From Taiwanofungus camphoratus (Eukaryota; Basidiomycota; Agaricomycetes; Polyporales; Taiwanofungaceae), in contig CP021223.1 in assembly GCA_003999685.1 (NCBI GenBank), forward strand, positions 2,418,001-2,482,000: a DNA stretch of 64,000 bases, read 5' to 3'. Position 1 is the stretch's first letter. Each line of letters begins with the position of its first letter. The notes below the pieces were generated by a model that had not been told where the DNA came from, ran no database searches, and worked only from the letters and a program-made list of their open reading frames with translations. Shown here piece by piece: positions 45,282 to 55,383 of this stretch. A program made the translations under genes and the position numbers.

Positions 45282-47024
45282 TGATACAACCTAGGGGACC
45301 CTGGTACCTAGGGAGTGCTCCACAACATGGCTAGGAGATAGTGTGTGAACTGTGGGGATGTGAGGGGAGGAGCTACAACCTGTATGTCTTGTTTTTGTAA
45401 GTGAGGGAGTAAGGGGCCAAGGGTCCTGCACAACAGGATCTTGTTCCTAAGTGCTATACAATCTCTAAGGCCTTGCGAGGCCCTCCGAAGTGTGCGAAGT
45501 CCTTCGAAGTTTTGCGAAGTCCTTCGAAGCTTTAGCTAAAGCGCATGAGCTGACTTCATAGGCTGTATGAGGTTAGGGAGCAATAAGCCAATAGAATCCA
45601 GTTTCAACTAAGCGGCAGAGGGTACGAGACTGCTGCGAAGTCTTTAACTAGAGTTAGCTAAAGGGCATAAGGCTTAGAGGTTTGTTAGAGCGAGATGGGT
45701 GAGATTTGGCTAGCGTAGGAGACCTGTAGAAGAGATCAAATGGTTTGGCGAGCTAATACTTGGAATAGGAATGGGAGAATGAGGTTGCTGGAAGCTCCAA
45801 AGTGTCTGATGACTTCGAGGCGTAGATCAGAGAGTTCGAAGGTGTAGGGAGATGTACTATAACCTGAAATAAAGGCTATGGTAGAGTCGTAGGGCTATTC
45901 ATAGGACATAGGAATGACGCAACGTGAGCCTAAGGGTATAACTAAGGCAGAGGCCCACTGGATAGGTGCTATAAGATGTGCTGAAGAGTGCAAAGTCATG
46001 GCGACTTTGTGGATCGTAGTGCGTAGTTCGGGAAGCATAGATGTGGTTCGTAGATATATGGCGAGCGTAGACGTAGTTCAAAGATACTGAAACAGAGCTG
46101 GGGTGGAGACTTAGGGGCTTAGGACCATTTCTAAGATTGTACTCGCAGCACTCCTCTGAGATCAGAGCTACAGGGGAACTTGTATTCCAGAGGGAGACGT
46201 GTGCACTGAGGGGTCTCTGTTGTATATAGTAAACTACCTCTGACTAAATAGGAGAGCATGAGGTGAACTATTCTTGCGCGAAGTGATCCTTATGAGTCCA
46301 AAATGTGTACTACAGTGCATGGGCTTTGAAGTGAACACCAGGAGGATAGGAACTAAATAGGAACTGAAACAGGGGAACTACGTACGGTAGAAAGGTGACC
46401 AAGTTCATTCATGAGGGCAGGATGACTATCCGAGAGCAGCCATGTGCCGTGATCAACTATCTTAGTGGGCTAAAAGCATACGAAGTTTCTAGCAGTGGGA
46501 CTTGGTCTAATCGGGGTAGAAGGTGTCCTAAATGGGTGGAGGATTATATGGATACGCCATAGGAGAACCTTATGACATAGGATCGAGACCCATGGGGTGT
46601 GCAAGGCTTCCTAAGTCCAGCCTCCAGAACTTCGGACCATTTTGGAGCCTATCGGAGGTGGCTGCAATTACAAGAGCTAGGAGAGACTTAGCTAAGACTT
46701 CTTAGCTAAGCCCGAGATGAGTGACATAGTAGCTAGGACCTAGATCCAATAGAACAGTATGGGAGGGCCAGCAGTGTCTGATAGTGGACTTAGGAGGAGT
46801 TAGAGACTTTGTGGCTAGCATTCGAAACCTTGTAGCACCTCATGTGACTTCGCAGGACTTTGTAGGGTGTTAGAAGGGTTTAGGAAGGAAAGGAGGTGTT
46901 AGGAATATTATAGGAACCTATCCCACCTGTTGTAGGCTGTAGATGAGTCATAGGATGGTCGGTTAGGGGATTAGAAAGCTCCTAAAATCGCTATTTGGGG
47001 CCCAGGAGGCTACGAGACTCATCA
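45282..47024 (+). mobile_element. C2: long solo LTR, family C
   Basis: A 1743-bp sequence, TGATACAACC...GAGACTCATCA, flanked by the 4-bp duplication CCGT (45278-45281 and 47025-47028). It contains no credible coding region and is rich in repeated TTCGAAG/GCGAAGTCC words around 45480-45530. The length, TG...CA ends and short duplication support a solo LTR of an unidentified retroelement. Confidence 0.7.
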
Positions 47025-47033
47025 CCGTTACAC

Positions 47034-47648
47034 TTCTAAAACCTTGAAAACACATACTACACTTTGCAGCTCCATTATTGTCCCTCATAACTTTGTAACC
47101 TCCTGCAACAGTCTATACACCCCCTATATCACCTTCCAGCCCTCCAGTATACTCCCTATCTCCTTCCTACTTTCCCTATTCCCTTCTACAATCATCGGAA
47201 GTCCTACGAGGTTTAGCTAACTCCAGCTTGCCTACAAGGGCTTAGGAAGCCTTCCCATCTATTTTGTTACCCTTTGTACCCTGTCTCACTTCCTCACCCA
47301 CTATTTCTCACCTCCTATCTCATTCCTACACCTCTATCCTCCTACCAAATTCTTCTACAGACTTTGCATCACATCACAGAACCTCAAAGCACTTTGGACC
47401 ACTTTGCAAGACTTCATAGGTCTTCAAAGGACTTTGTACCCTTTAGGGACCCTTAGTACACAGGAGTAAGTTTCTGAAGAGCAAGACCCTTGACTCTTTA
47501 CTGCCTCAATCAACTATAACAAGACATACAGGCTACTCAATATCCTACAGGCAGTGCTCTCTTCTCCTACAGCTATTCACCACATCCCACTCACTGACCA
47601 GCCATTGTGGAGCACTCTCTAGGTATCAGGGTTACCTAGATCGTATCA
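47034..47648 (-). mobile_element. C3: truncated family C LTR, inverted
   Basis: The reverse complement of 47034-47648 aligns with the first 610 bp of C1 at nearly 90% by eye, including the shared run GGGTCTTGCTCTTCAGAAAC. It lies 10 bp from the end of C2, in opposite orientation. Confidence 0.7.
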
Positions 47649-47649
47649 C

Positions 47650-48190
47650 CGACCTGTTGCAATGGAATGATATTATCACTGACCAATCCATTGCAACAGG
47701 CAGGTCTCATCATCGGCTGACCTGTTGCAACAGGATACTTTCATGGCTGGCCAACCCATTGCAATGAAATGATATTATCACCAGCCAACCCATTGCAGTG
47801 GGCAGGTCTCATCACCAGCCAACCCATTGCAACAGGCAGATTCCATCCCCAGCTGACCTGTTGCAACAGGATGGGTTCATTGTCAGCTGACCTATTGCAA
47901 CAGGTAGGTCTCATGCCTCGCCAACCCATTGCAATGGGCTGGTCTCATGCTCAGCTGACCTGTTGCAACAGGTTGGTACCCTGCCCGGCTGACCCATTGC
48001 AATGGGCAGGTCTCATCCTCAGCTGACCTGTTGGAGCAGGCTGGTGTTCTGCCTGGCTGACCTGTTGCAATGGAAATACATTCACGCCCAGCTGACCCAT
48101 TGCAATAGGGCTTGTTTTAATGGTCGGCCGATGTCAGATGGCCCATTCACAACCAGCAAAACTCAGCATTTATTGGCCCATTGTAATGGG
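47650..48190. repeat. Minisatellite, about 15 units of about 35 bp with a palindromic core
   Basis: The core CCTGTTGCAACAGG is a perfect 14-bp palindrome. It alternates with variants such as CCCATTGCAATGGG at roughly 35-bp spacing, joined by linkers like CAGGTCTCATC and AGCTGACC. The last unit is displaced. Long frames through it are repeat artefacts. Confidence 0.9.
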
Positions 48191-48207
48191 GTTTTCTTAC
48201 TGAATTG

Positions 48208-48610
48208 TGTGCTCATAGAGAAAGGAACTAAAGTACTGATATCACTAGTAAAGTAGGGACAAAGCAACGTATGTGGACTAGCCTAAGGCAAATACTACTG
48301 CCATAGCATGATCAAGCACATCAGGTGATGAGTCATAGCTGATCAAACGATATCAAAGTGGTGAGTGCCTGGTCACGTGTAAGGACAATAGCTTGCAATG
48401 TGTGTGGCATTCTGCAGAAAGTGGTAACAGTGTGTCAGAAAATCAGACCAGGTCTGTCAGAAAGGCTGTGATGTGAGTCATAGATATTGGGGAATCCCAT
48501 GGAGGTGTACAAACTGTAGTGGCTGCATCAAGTGGCGTCAAAGGTGTGAGTGAGACTGCAGGGTCAAGCTAGAGCTCTCTGTTGAGCCTAAAAGGGTCTG
48601 GCACCTATCA
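48208..48610 (-). mobile_element. Old Gypsy-B LTR fragment
   Basis: It ends GGGTCTGGCACCTATCA, the inverted start of B LTRs, and matches the outer 400 bp of the B2 LTR (GATATCACTAGTAAAG; GTCACGTG). It is strongly diverged. Confidence 0.65.
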
Positions 48611-48679
48611 CTGAGCTCAGATGATTCCCAACCTTATCAATATACCCTTAGCCATGATCTCATACAGCAGTAAGACATT

Positions 48680-48845
48680 GTCAGCCAACTGAAAAGATTC
48701 TGTGCACATGTTCTCACTGAAGATGACACATGATCTTTGACCATGAAATATGCTCAGCAAATGTGGTTGCATATTGTGACCAATGCTGAAAACTTTGCCT
48801 ATGACTCTATAAATTCTAAATATATTTACAGGTATCCACAAGTTA
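48680..48845. repeat. Left arm of an inverted repeat (165 bp)
   Basis: It matches the inverse of about 50320-50485 at roughly 85-90%, sharing ATATTTCATGGTCAAAGATCAT-type and TTGGTCACAATATGC-type words. The arms are 1.5 kb apart. Confidence 0.65.
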
Positions 48846-50206
48846 CAAATTTTGAAGTGCAAATTCTAGATTCTTATTGTTCTAGTATGTGAATAATGTG
48901 TGTAAGTGTGACTGAATAAAAATAATCACCCTTACCTGAGATAACCAAACCTGATCCAAGTTGGGTGTTTCTCAGTTGTTCTGATGAACTAATATAGATT
49001 ATTTGTTAGTTCTTTGAAGGAAAAGGGGGTACTTAGGTAACCTTAATCAGAAGATCAAAGCAGTGATAGATGCTGACAAGTACATGTAACTTTCAAGCAG
49101 TAGATCACACTTTAAGAAGCTAATAGCTATGATAGATGTTGACAAGTACTCGTGACTTTCAAACAGTAGATCACACTATTAAAGGGTAACAATGACTTTA
49201 TTCAAGCTAGTACAATCCTTATGTATATCTAGCTGAAACGTATACTAAATAATCTCAAAGGCTGTCTGAAATGAGATTCAGAACTGAGAATCTTCTTTCT
49301 TTTTTCTGCTACTGAAACTGGCCTTTATATACTAAAAGTGTGGGAATTTTAAGACAATGAGAATTCTAAGACAATAAGGTATAGTATAATGGGGAAAATT
49401 AATGGCATAGTTATTGTTGACCTGAAAAGTCAAACAATATGAGTTTAAATAAATTGTAAGCTAAACTGGGCATAGGTATAATAAATCATAGCTTCATTAT
49501 TATTCAAAAAACTCTCTTTCATAGTGTTCTTTTGTTTTCTGATTTCTCTTTGACCCTATGGCCTAATAAGGTGCATAATGAGGCAGACCGCTTTTTTTGT
49601 ACTTATTTGAGGGAGATTCTATTGTTCTGAAGGGTCTAGGTGCAATTCTGAACTTTTGGCCTAGACTTATTGCCTCTTTCTGGCTTTTTCACTATGGTGG
49701 AAATCTTTGGACATGGTGGCATAATATGTGATATGTCTTTTTTTTTTGACATTTATAGAGTGTGCTTTTCTCCCAATTTACCCCTTCATCTCTTCTGTTC
49801 CTTATCTACTATCAAACTCTCTTCTGACACTTCAGCACACCACAAATCCATCTCAAACTCTTCCTGCACTTCTCTGTGTGCTCTTATCTTCCTTTTGACT
49901 GCATATCTAATCTGTATGTCAGTGATTCTTTTCACAGAAATTAAGACTTCTCTCTGACCCAGCACAAATGATAGTGGTTTTTATAACAAACACTATGCAT
50001 ACAGATCATGAAATTTGCCTATTTGAATATGTGAGCAGCCAATAGTCTTAATCATATTGGAAATTTAGTATCAGATATGTCATCAGCTCAGGGTTCTCTC
50101 ACTATTTTTTGAATATACCAACATGAATAATTCTAAATATATTTATCCAATATTTCACTGTAGAATATATATAACACATTTCAAATGTGGGTCCATATAT
50201 GTCAAA

Positions 50207-50322
50207 ATATGATAGTGAAAATGCAAATTCAAGATATGTCAATATCGTATAGGACTGTTCTGGCAGTGAATTACTAATATATAACATTCACATATCTTGA
50301 ATTTGCATTTTCACTATCATAT
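50207..50322. repeat. Hairpin: 32-bp inverted repeat with a 52-bp loop
   Basis: The arms 50207-50238 and 50291-50322 are perfect inverted copies (ATATGATAGTGAAAATGCAA and onward). It overlaps the edge of the larger inverted repeat. Confidence 0.8.
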
Positions 50323-50485
50323 CTTGACTTGTGGATATCCATAAATATATTTAGAATTTATAGAGCCATACAGTATATCACACAGGCAAAGCTCTCAGCA
50401 TTGGTCACAATATGCAACCACATTTGCTAAGCATATTTCATGGTCAAAGATCATATGCTGTCTTCAGTGTTAAACTTGTTTCAGC
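50320..50485. repeat. Right arm of an inverted repeat (165 bp)
   Basis: Partner of 48680-48845; together they could be termini of a lost or degraded element. Confidence 0.65.
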
Positions 50486-50492
50486 ATCTGTT

Positions 50493-50735
50493 ACCCTCTG
50501 TAAAAAAGATAGTCAATTTAGTCACTCACAAATCTAGTCCCCAAATTGCACCAATGGACTAGCTAGTCATTTTTCTCAACCATATCTGTCCAAATTTGGA
50601 GGAAATAGTCACATATTAGTCAAGGAGTCGTCAATTAAGTGACTAATGAGTGACTGCACTCCCCAATTTAGTCACAATAATAGTCACCTGGTGCAATTTG
50701 AGGACTACAGTTGACTATTCTTTTTTTACAAAGGG
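50493..50735. mobile_element. MITE related to 3871-4083
   Basis: Ends ACCCTCTGTAAAAAAG and the inverted CTTTTTTTACAAAGGGT. The interior is rich in AGTCA/TGACT words like the first copy. I found no clear target duplication, so the exact ends are uncertain. Confidence 0.55.
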
Positions 50736-51423
50736 TCCAGAGTGCAGTCACTGAGATGCAAATGATTGTCAATATCAACTGACACTTGACATGCCTCAGT
50801 TTTTAGTTGGCATCTAGACACAGCTGTGAAACGGCTTGGCATCATTTGGTGATTATAGAGGATTACAACAGGGACAGAATTCTGTGAGCAGTATATTAAC
50901 GTTGAAGCTTGCTTGACAGTGTCCATCACTTTATCAACACTGTTAGACAGGGCACTATGCCATCTCATCGCAAAATCAAAGGAGCAACTTCTGTGTCATC
51001 TGTCGTGTACATGTGTTTTGAATCCTGGCCAGGACGACTGAAATGACACTGTGGACCTGAGCCGACTTGAAACATGCCTTTGGAAATCTGATCCTCCTCA
51101 CCCGAAAGGGTTCCCTGATTTCAAGATTGTTGGTACCAAAGAGAGCTGCTCCCTTTATACCATGCACTATACAATGATCGGCAGCTTCTGTGTGCGAGCA
51201 AAGGTCAGTGTCTCAAAAAGGTACAAATATGGGCGAGATCGAGACCCAAAGTCGTCCTTTACTGGCAAACTTGTGTACACAATCCAGTAACAAGACTGCA
51301 AGTGGCATTTTTATTATAAAAAAACATTGTGGCGTTAACAGCAAGCAGCAATATCTGTTTTGTTTCTCGGACTGATCGAAATCCCTTTCACTTTTGTTGC
51401 GCATTCCAATAGCCAAACCAATG
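50736..51423. other. Region without a recognised gene
   Basis: Short frames exist on both strands, but none has recognisable motifs. It lies downstream of the minus-strand gene G1. Confidence 0.35.
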
Positions 51424-51846
51424 TCATGAAGCCACAATATGTACATGCACAAGACTACTCATCGACATCGATGAAGCTCCCTTCACCATCTGCACCACAT
51501 TTGAGACATGCACTCCGTATTCTACAGTGAACAACAGGCTGTGCGACTCAACATCTCTTTCTTCAGGGTCGTGGTAAGGACCATACAGGCCTGTTGGGCA
51601 AAACCAGAAGATGAATCCCAAAGTGATTTTGCCATCCATGTTCGCTCTGCCTTTGCTGGCAAGCTGCCATTTGAATTCATCCCAACCACCTGCAACAGTC
51701 ACTTCATTGACCACTCCAGCAGCCAAAATCACAACAAGCGGTGGGCAACATTCTTTCCCTGTTGAGCGTGCAGCAGTGCACGGGAACCTCATATGGATCT
51801 CGGACTTCATGTCCATATCTGATGAACTATTGCTTGCGTCCAACAT
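51424..51846 (-). CDS. G1: 140-residue protein of unrecognised family
   Basis: A single exon of 140 codons starts MLDASNSSSDMDMKSE, the ATG that aligns with the G2 start. I do not recognise the family. Conserved with G2 are a Cys/Thr-Gly segment (ARSTGKEC), PLVVILAAG, GGWDEFK, a Gly/Lys/Asp linker, and the block FWFCPTGLYGPYHDPEE followed by LLFTVE. The alternating hydrophobic pattern suggests a small beta-rich domain. There is no signal peptide or membrane helix. It is G1 of three copies in this window. Unlike G2 and G3 it is not next to a recognised QRI7 copy. Confidence 0.5.
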   Translation of the reverse strand: MLDASNSSSDMDMKSEIHMRFPCTAARSTGKECCPPLVVILAAGVVNEVTVAGGWDEFKWQLASKGRANMDGKITLGFIFWFCPTGLYGPYHDPEERDVESHSLLFTVEYGVHVSNVVQMVKGASSMSMSSLVHVHIVAS

Positions 51847-52352
51847 ATACAAATATCTGCTACACGATATGAGCAAATAGCTTAGTTAGTGAAGGACTTG
51901 CCAATTACCACTGGACTGGTGCTTCAAGTTGTCTCAGGAGGCAACTCAGGAAGAGACAGTCAAGCGAGCTGGCTTCTTTGTGCATGTTCACTGTGTAGTC
52001 AATCTTGTATTTGACAACCGAGTGCTGAAGCCAGCGCTCAAGACGTGCTCACGTGATCACATAGTGGGACTGTCTGACTTTGATCAGTACTGTCCTGTGC
52101 TGGTTGCTCCATCCTTCCTCTCCAGTCCTAAGTGCTTGCGTTTCCCGGTTGTAAATGAGGGCTTCATCATCACTCCGAGATTCATCATAGGGCTATAGCA
52201 ATGCACGGAAGGGGGTCGATGCTTGATGCCCAGCATGCCTATGCACGGCAATCTCAGTTGTTTGTCACCTCAGACTTTCCGCGAGCATGACACACAGACC
52301 ACAGACAAAGGTCTATGCGTCTCATTTTATACCGGTGTATCAGAGCCACTGC

Positions 52353-52775
52353 TCAACGCACCGCTGCAATATGTACATGTGTGATTGCGTCCATCATCGA
52401 CACCCTCTTCACTGTCTGCACCACATCTGAAATGCACGCTTCGCATTCTACCATGAACAGCAAGCCATGCTGCTGGACACCGCCCTCCTCAGTCCTGTGA
52501 TATGGGCCATATAAGCCTGTCGAGTACAACCAGAACATTGTTCCAAAAAGCAGCTTCCCCTCACCGTCCTCCCTGCCTTTGCCACTGATGCATCGTTTGA
52601 AATCCTCCCATCCGCCACCGTTTGATAGCTTGTTGATGCATCCATCAGCCGCTAGTATTGCGACAAGCAATGCATGACAGCTTCTGCCTGTCGAACACAC
52701 AGCAGCGTACAACAACATTTGTGGACCCGTGAATGATTTTGCATTTGGCTCTGAGCAGCTGGTATCGTCTGACAT
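52353..52775 (-). CDS. G2: 140-residue protein, paralogue of G1
   Basis: Same length as G1 (423 bp with stop) and same landmarks: CSTGRSC, LLVAILAADG, GGGWEDFKRC, FWLYSTGLYGPYHRTEE, LLFMVE. The start is the ATG reading MSDDTSCSEP. It lies about 200 bp downstream of the decayed QRI7 copy on the same strand, mirroring the QRI7-G3 order at 61-63.6 kb. Two full-length copies with the same start and stop support a real gene. Function unknown. Confidence 0.55.
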   Translation of the reverse strand: MSDDTSCSEPNAKSFTGPQMLLYAAVCSTGRSCHALLVAILAADGCINKLSNGGGWEDFKRCISGKGREDGEGKLLFGTMFWLYSTGLYGPYHRTEEGGVQQHGLLFMVECEACISDVVQTVKRVSMMDAITHVHIAAVR

Positions 52776-52977
52776 GATTGCAAATCTGTAAAGCATGAAC
52801 AAACATTACGAGAGCAGACTCGGAAGACGTACAACATGCTACAAGTTCACTACCGCTCTTGGCGTTAGGGAGATACTGAGGGAAAATGCAAGCATACTTT
52901 CACAATATAGCTTATCTGTCAATATTATAAATAAACACTGGTAATTGAGCACCGGCAAATTATCAAGTCATCACTGA

Positions 52978-54750
52978 TTAATAGAGAGCTGATGGAACAG
53001 CATGAGTTGCTCGCAACTGTGCTGGTATAGCCCTATGAAACAAGACAAAACTTTGATACAGGCTCGACAGGGGACAGTGCACAATCAAAACTGGCATCTG
53101 AAAAGATCGATCAAGTCCTCCGATCGAGAACACCCAATGCCAGGCATTGCGTAAGCTTTGAATTTCCTTGATGTGCGCGAACAATCTTTCTATGTCCCAT
53201 TTTGAATGCAGTTTCATGGTGTAGTCATCGGCATCACCGCCCAAGAAGCGGTCCATGAAGGCCCAAGCAATCATTGCTGCATTGTCTGTGAGATGGATGA
53301 GTAAAAGTTGAACCAGACCAGAGAGAAGTCGCACCGGTACACAATGAGAGAGGAGGAAACATAAGGAAAATGTCTTTGTCTGAGCTAGTCCTATCGAGAC
53401 AAATGCGGAGCCTGCATCCAACAAATTGTTAAACCAGGACTGTGTCCTTAGTGTCATGTGCATGGTGGTACCGTTCCCTCAGGAAAGAATTACTCGCTAC
53501 TCCTCCACTCACAACGACATGCCAGATCTCAACACCCTGGTGCTGGCATTTTTGCAGCCCGAGAGCCAGTTTCTCCTCAAGTTGGGCCACAGCCACCTTT
53601 TGGAATGCGCATGTGAGTGCATACTTGGTCTGTTCATCAACAACGCCATTCTGCACATGCAGGAAGCACTCCATGGTGGTCAAGTGCAGGCTGGTGTACA
53701 AGAACGCCAGCCTCCCACGCATGGGCAGCAAAACATGTGGCGCATTTGTGTGCCCATCCTTGCTAGTGCCAGGAGGGGTTCGTGCTGCACAGAACTGCTC
53801 AAGGGCAGTGCCGGGCCCGTGCACTGACCATGGAAGTGTCAGCATCTGAGAGACCTTATTGAAGGCCCGGCCAATGCTCTCATCCAACATCGTTGTCAGT
53901 ATGCAGAAGGTCCACAAGTCGATTGCAAGCAGTAGGAGTGTGTGTCCACCCAAGACGAGGAGCGTGAGGAAAGGGAACATGAAGAGCATATCGCCAGACA
54001 TGGTGAGAAATGGTGTTAGGGTGTACACTCACTGCTCAAGAATGAATGAGAGTCAGGTGAGCAGGTCCATAGACTGACTGACCATGTGATGCACACCAAC
54101 GAGAGGTTTGTTGAGAGCTGTTGCCAGGGTCTTGGCTGCATTTGAACCAACACTGAGGCAACCATCAATACCTTGGTAAAGGTTGAACAATGAGTACTGG
54201 CTACTAAGATCGCTTAATGATTTCTCGATGTTCTTGCATATCCCACTGCCAATAGTGGTAGTCAAAGCAGACAGGTCTGAAACAATCTGGACGAGAATCT
54301 ACACTTACCAGGCCCTCTGGTGAAAGCAATGCCATCTACATCATCTACAGACACTTTTGCCTCTGTCAAAGCTCTCCAGACAGTAGCTGGCTGAGGAATA
54401 GAGATGAACGGGTATAGCATAAAAGAAATGAACAAGACTCACCATATTCCGCTGATGAGCCTCAATGGCAACATACGGATGAATGCCTCCGTAGGACTCA
54501 TGACTAGAAGTCGAACACAAGAATTCATTCCACTGGGAACAAAGCTTATTGTTGCAGGCACTGCTCACTAAAAATCCTGCCTCACAACAACATTGGATAG
54601 GATCTGGCATTCGGAGGTGACAACTGCAGCATAAGTATCATCTGCGGAAGACTCGATAGTGAGGACAGTGAATGGACAATACTTTGTGAGAGTATTGGCA
54701 TATTTTCTCAATGGTGGACCCAGAGGAGTGATTCTGAGGACACCAAACAT
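52978..54750 (-). pseudogene. QRI7/OSGEPL1-like gene, decayed copy 1
   Basis: Same seven-exon layout as the copy at 61976-63579, starting MFGVLRITPLGPPL at 54750. Motifs kept include TIESSADDTYAAVV, SYGGIHPYVAIEAHQRN, VSVDDVDGIAFTRGPG, LSVGSNAAKTLATALNKPLVGVHHM, VSGGVASNSFLRER and DNAAMIAWAFMDRFLGGD. The fifth exon, whose acceptor lies at 54032-54033, begins with TGA (54031-54029) where copy 2 has an Arg codon. The second metal-binding His of the HHMxxH motif reads as Tyr. These are C-to-T type changes, as expected from CpG decay or a RIP-like process. The later exons are otherwise open. Probably inactive. Confidence 0.8.
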
Positions 54751-55383
54751 CCAAGAGCATTCTATCACATTTCAAATCGACACTTACTAAGTAAGTTTGC
54801 GAGAAGACAAGTTGCATGCCTTCTAAATCAACATATCCTGTAAAGGCAGGTGCAGTCACTTCACATCGTCAGAAACAGCAAAAATCTCTCACAAGCGATG
54901 AATAACGTTAGTAAAAGGTAAGGTGACCATTCCATCAGAAAAGAGATACAAGTTCTATCGTACAGTTCTACAGGAACGAAGATACCTCAGAGCCTCACCG
55001 AGAGAGACAGCTTCCGATTTCGAGACTAACTATCTTGGCTCGGAGCTATATCAACATGGGCGAGCAACGAGGATCAAATTCGGGATGGTGACTCGAGATG
55101 ACTCGGGGTGACTGTTGAAAATGAAAAACAAGGCCAGAACATGCCTGCGGGATCTTTTCAGTAACGGTACTAGTAGACGGGGGAAGAGGACGGCTCGGAT
55201 GGCATGCGAGTCTGAACTTCAAGGAAGGGCATGTTTAAGCGCCCGCATGTGCATGATTGCGACGCGTCTCGCAGCTCCGATCGAACTTGCAACTAGCACG
55301 CGTTTCTTGCTACATTGAGTTGGCCTACCTTTGACGCAAAGTTCTCCTTCCGTAGTCTCTATTGGATCAAAACTGATTCGCTC
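54751..55383. other. Divergent intergenic region
   Basis: It lies between the start of the QRI7 copy 1 (minus) and Pa2 (plus), so it probably holds both promoters. No TATA box or other motif was convincing. Short frames at 54923-55318 have no recognisable features. Confidence 0.35.

Larger units (their letters stand above)
48611..50492. other. AT-rich region without recognised genes
   Basis: No credible gene is seen. It contains the inverted repeats listed separately. It also has two direct copies of a roughly 50-bp motif (about 49062-49115 and 49133-49186: ATAGATG.TGACAAGTAC...AGTAGATCACAC). On the minus strand a TATATAAAGG box lies near 49330. These could be parts of an old LTR, but no ends were found. 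Confidence 0.4.

Noticed and set aside
47650-48190. Possible CRISPR array
   Set aside because: Units are degenerate, the spacers are themselves repeats, and the window is plainly eukaryotic.
47769-48256. Long frames through the palindromic minisatellite
   Set aside because: They arise because the repeat unit happens to lack stops; no start context or conserved sequence outside the repeat.
49000-49460. Minus-strand Copia-type LTR
   Set aside because: A TATA-like box and direct repeats are present, but I could not find TG/CA ends, a target duplication or a second copy.
53429-54028. Start of a separate gene at 54028 in the QRI7 copy 1 region
   Set aside because: The frame is exon 5 of the decayed QRI7 gene; its apparent start is downstream of the TGA.
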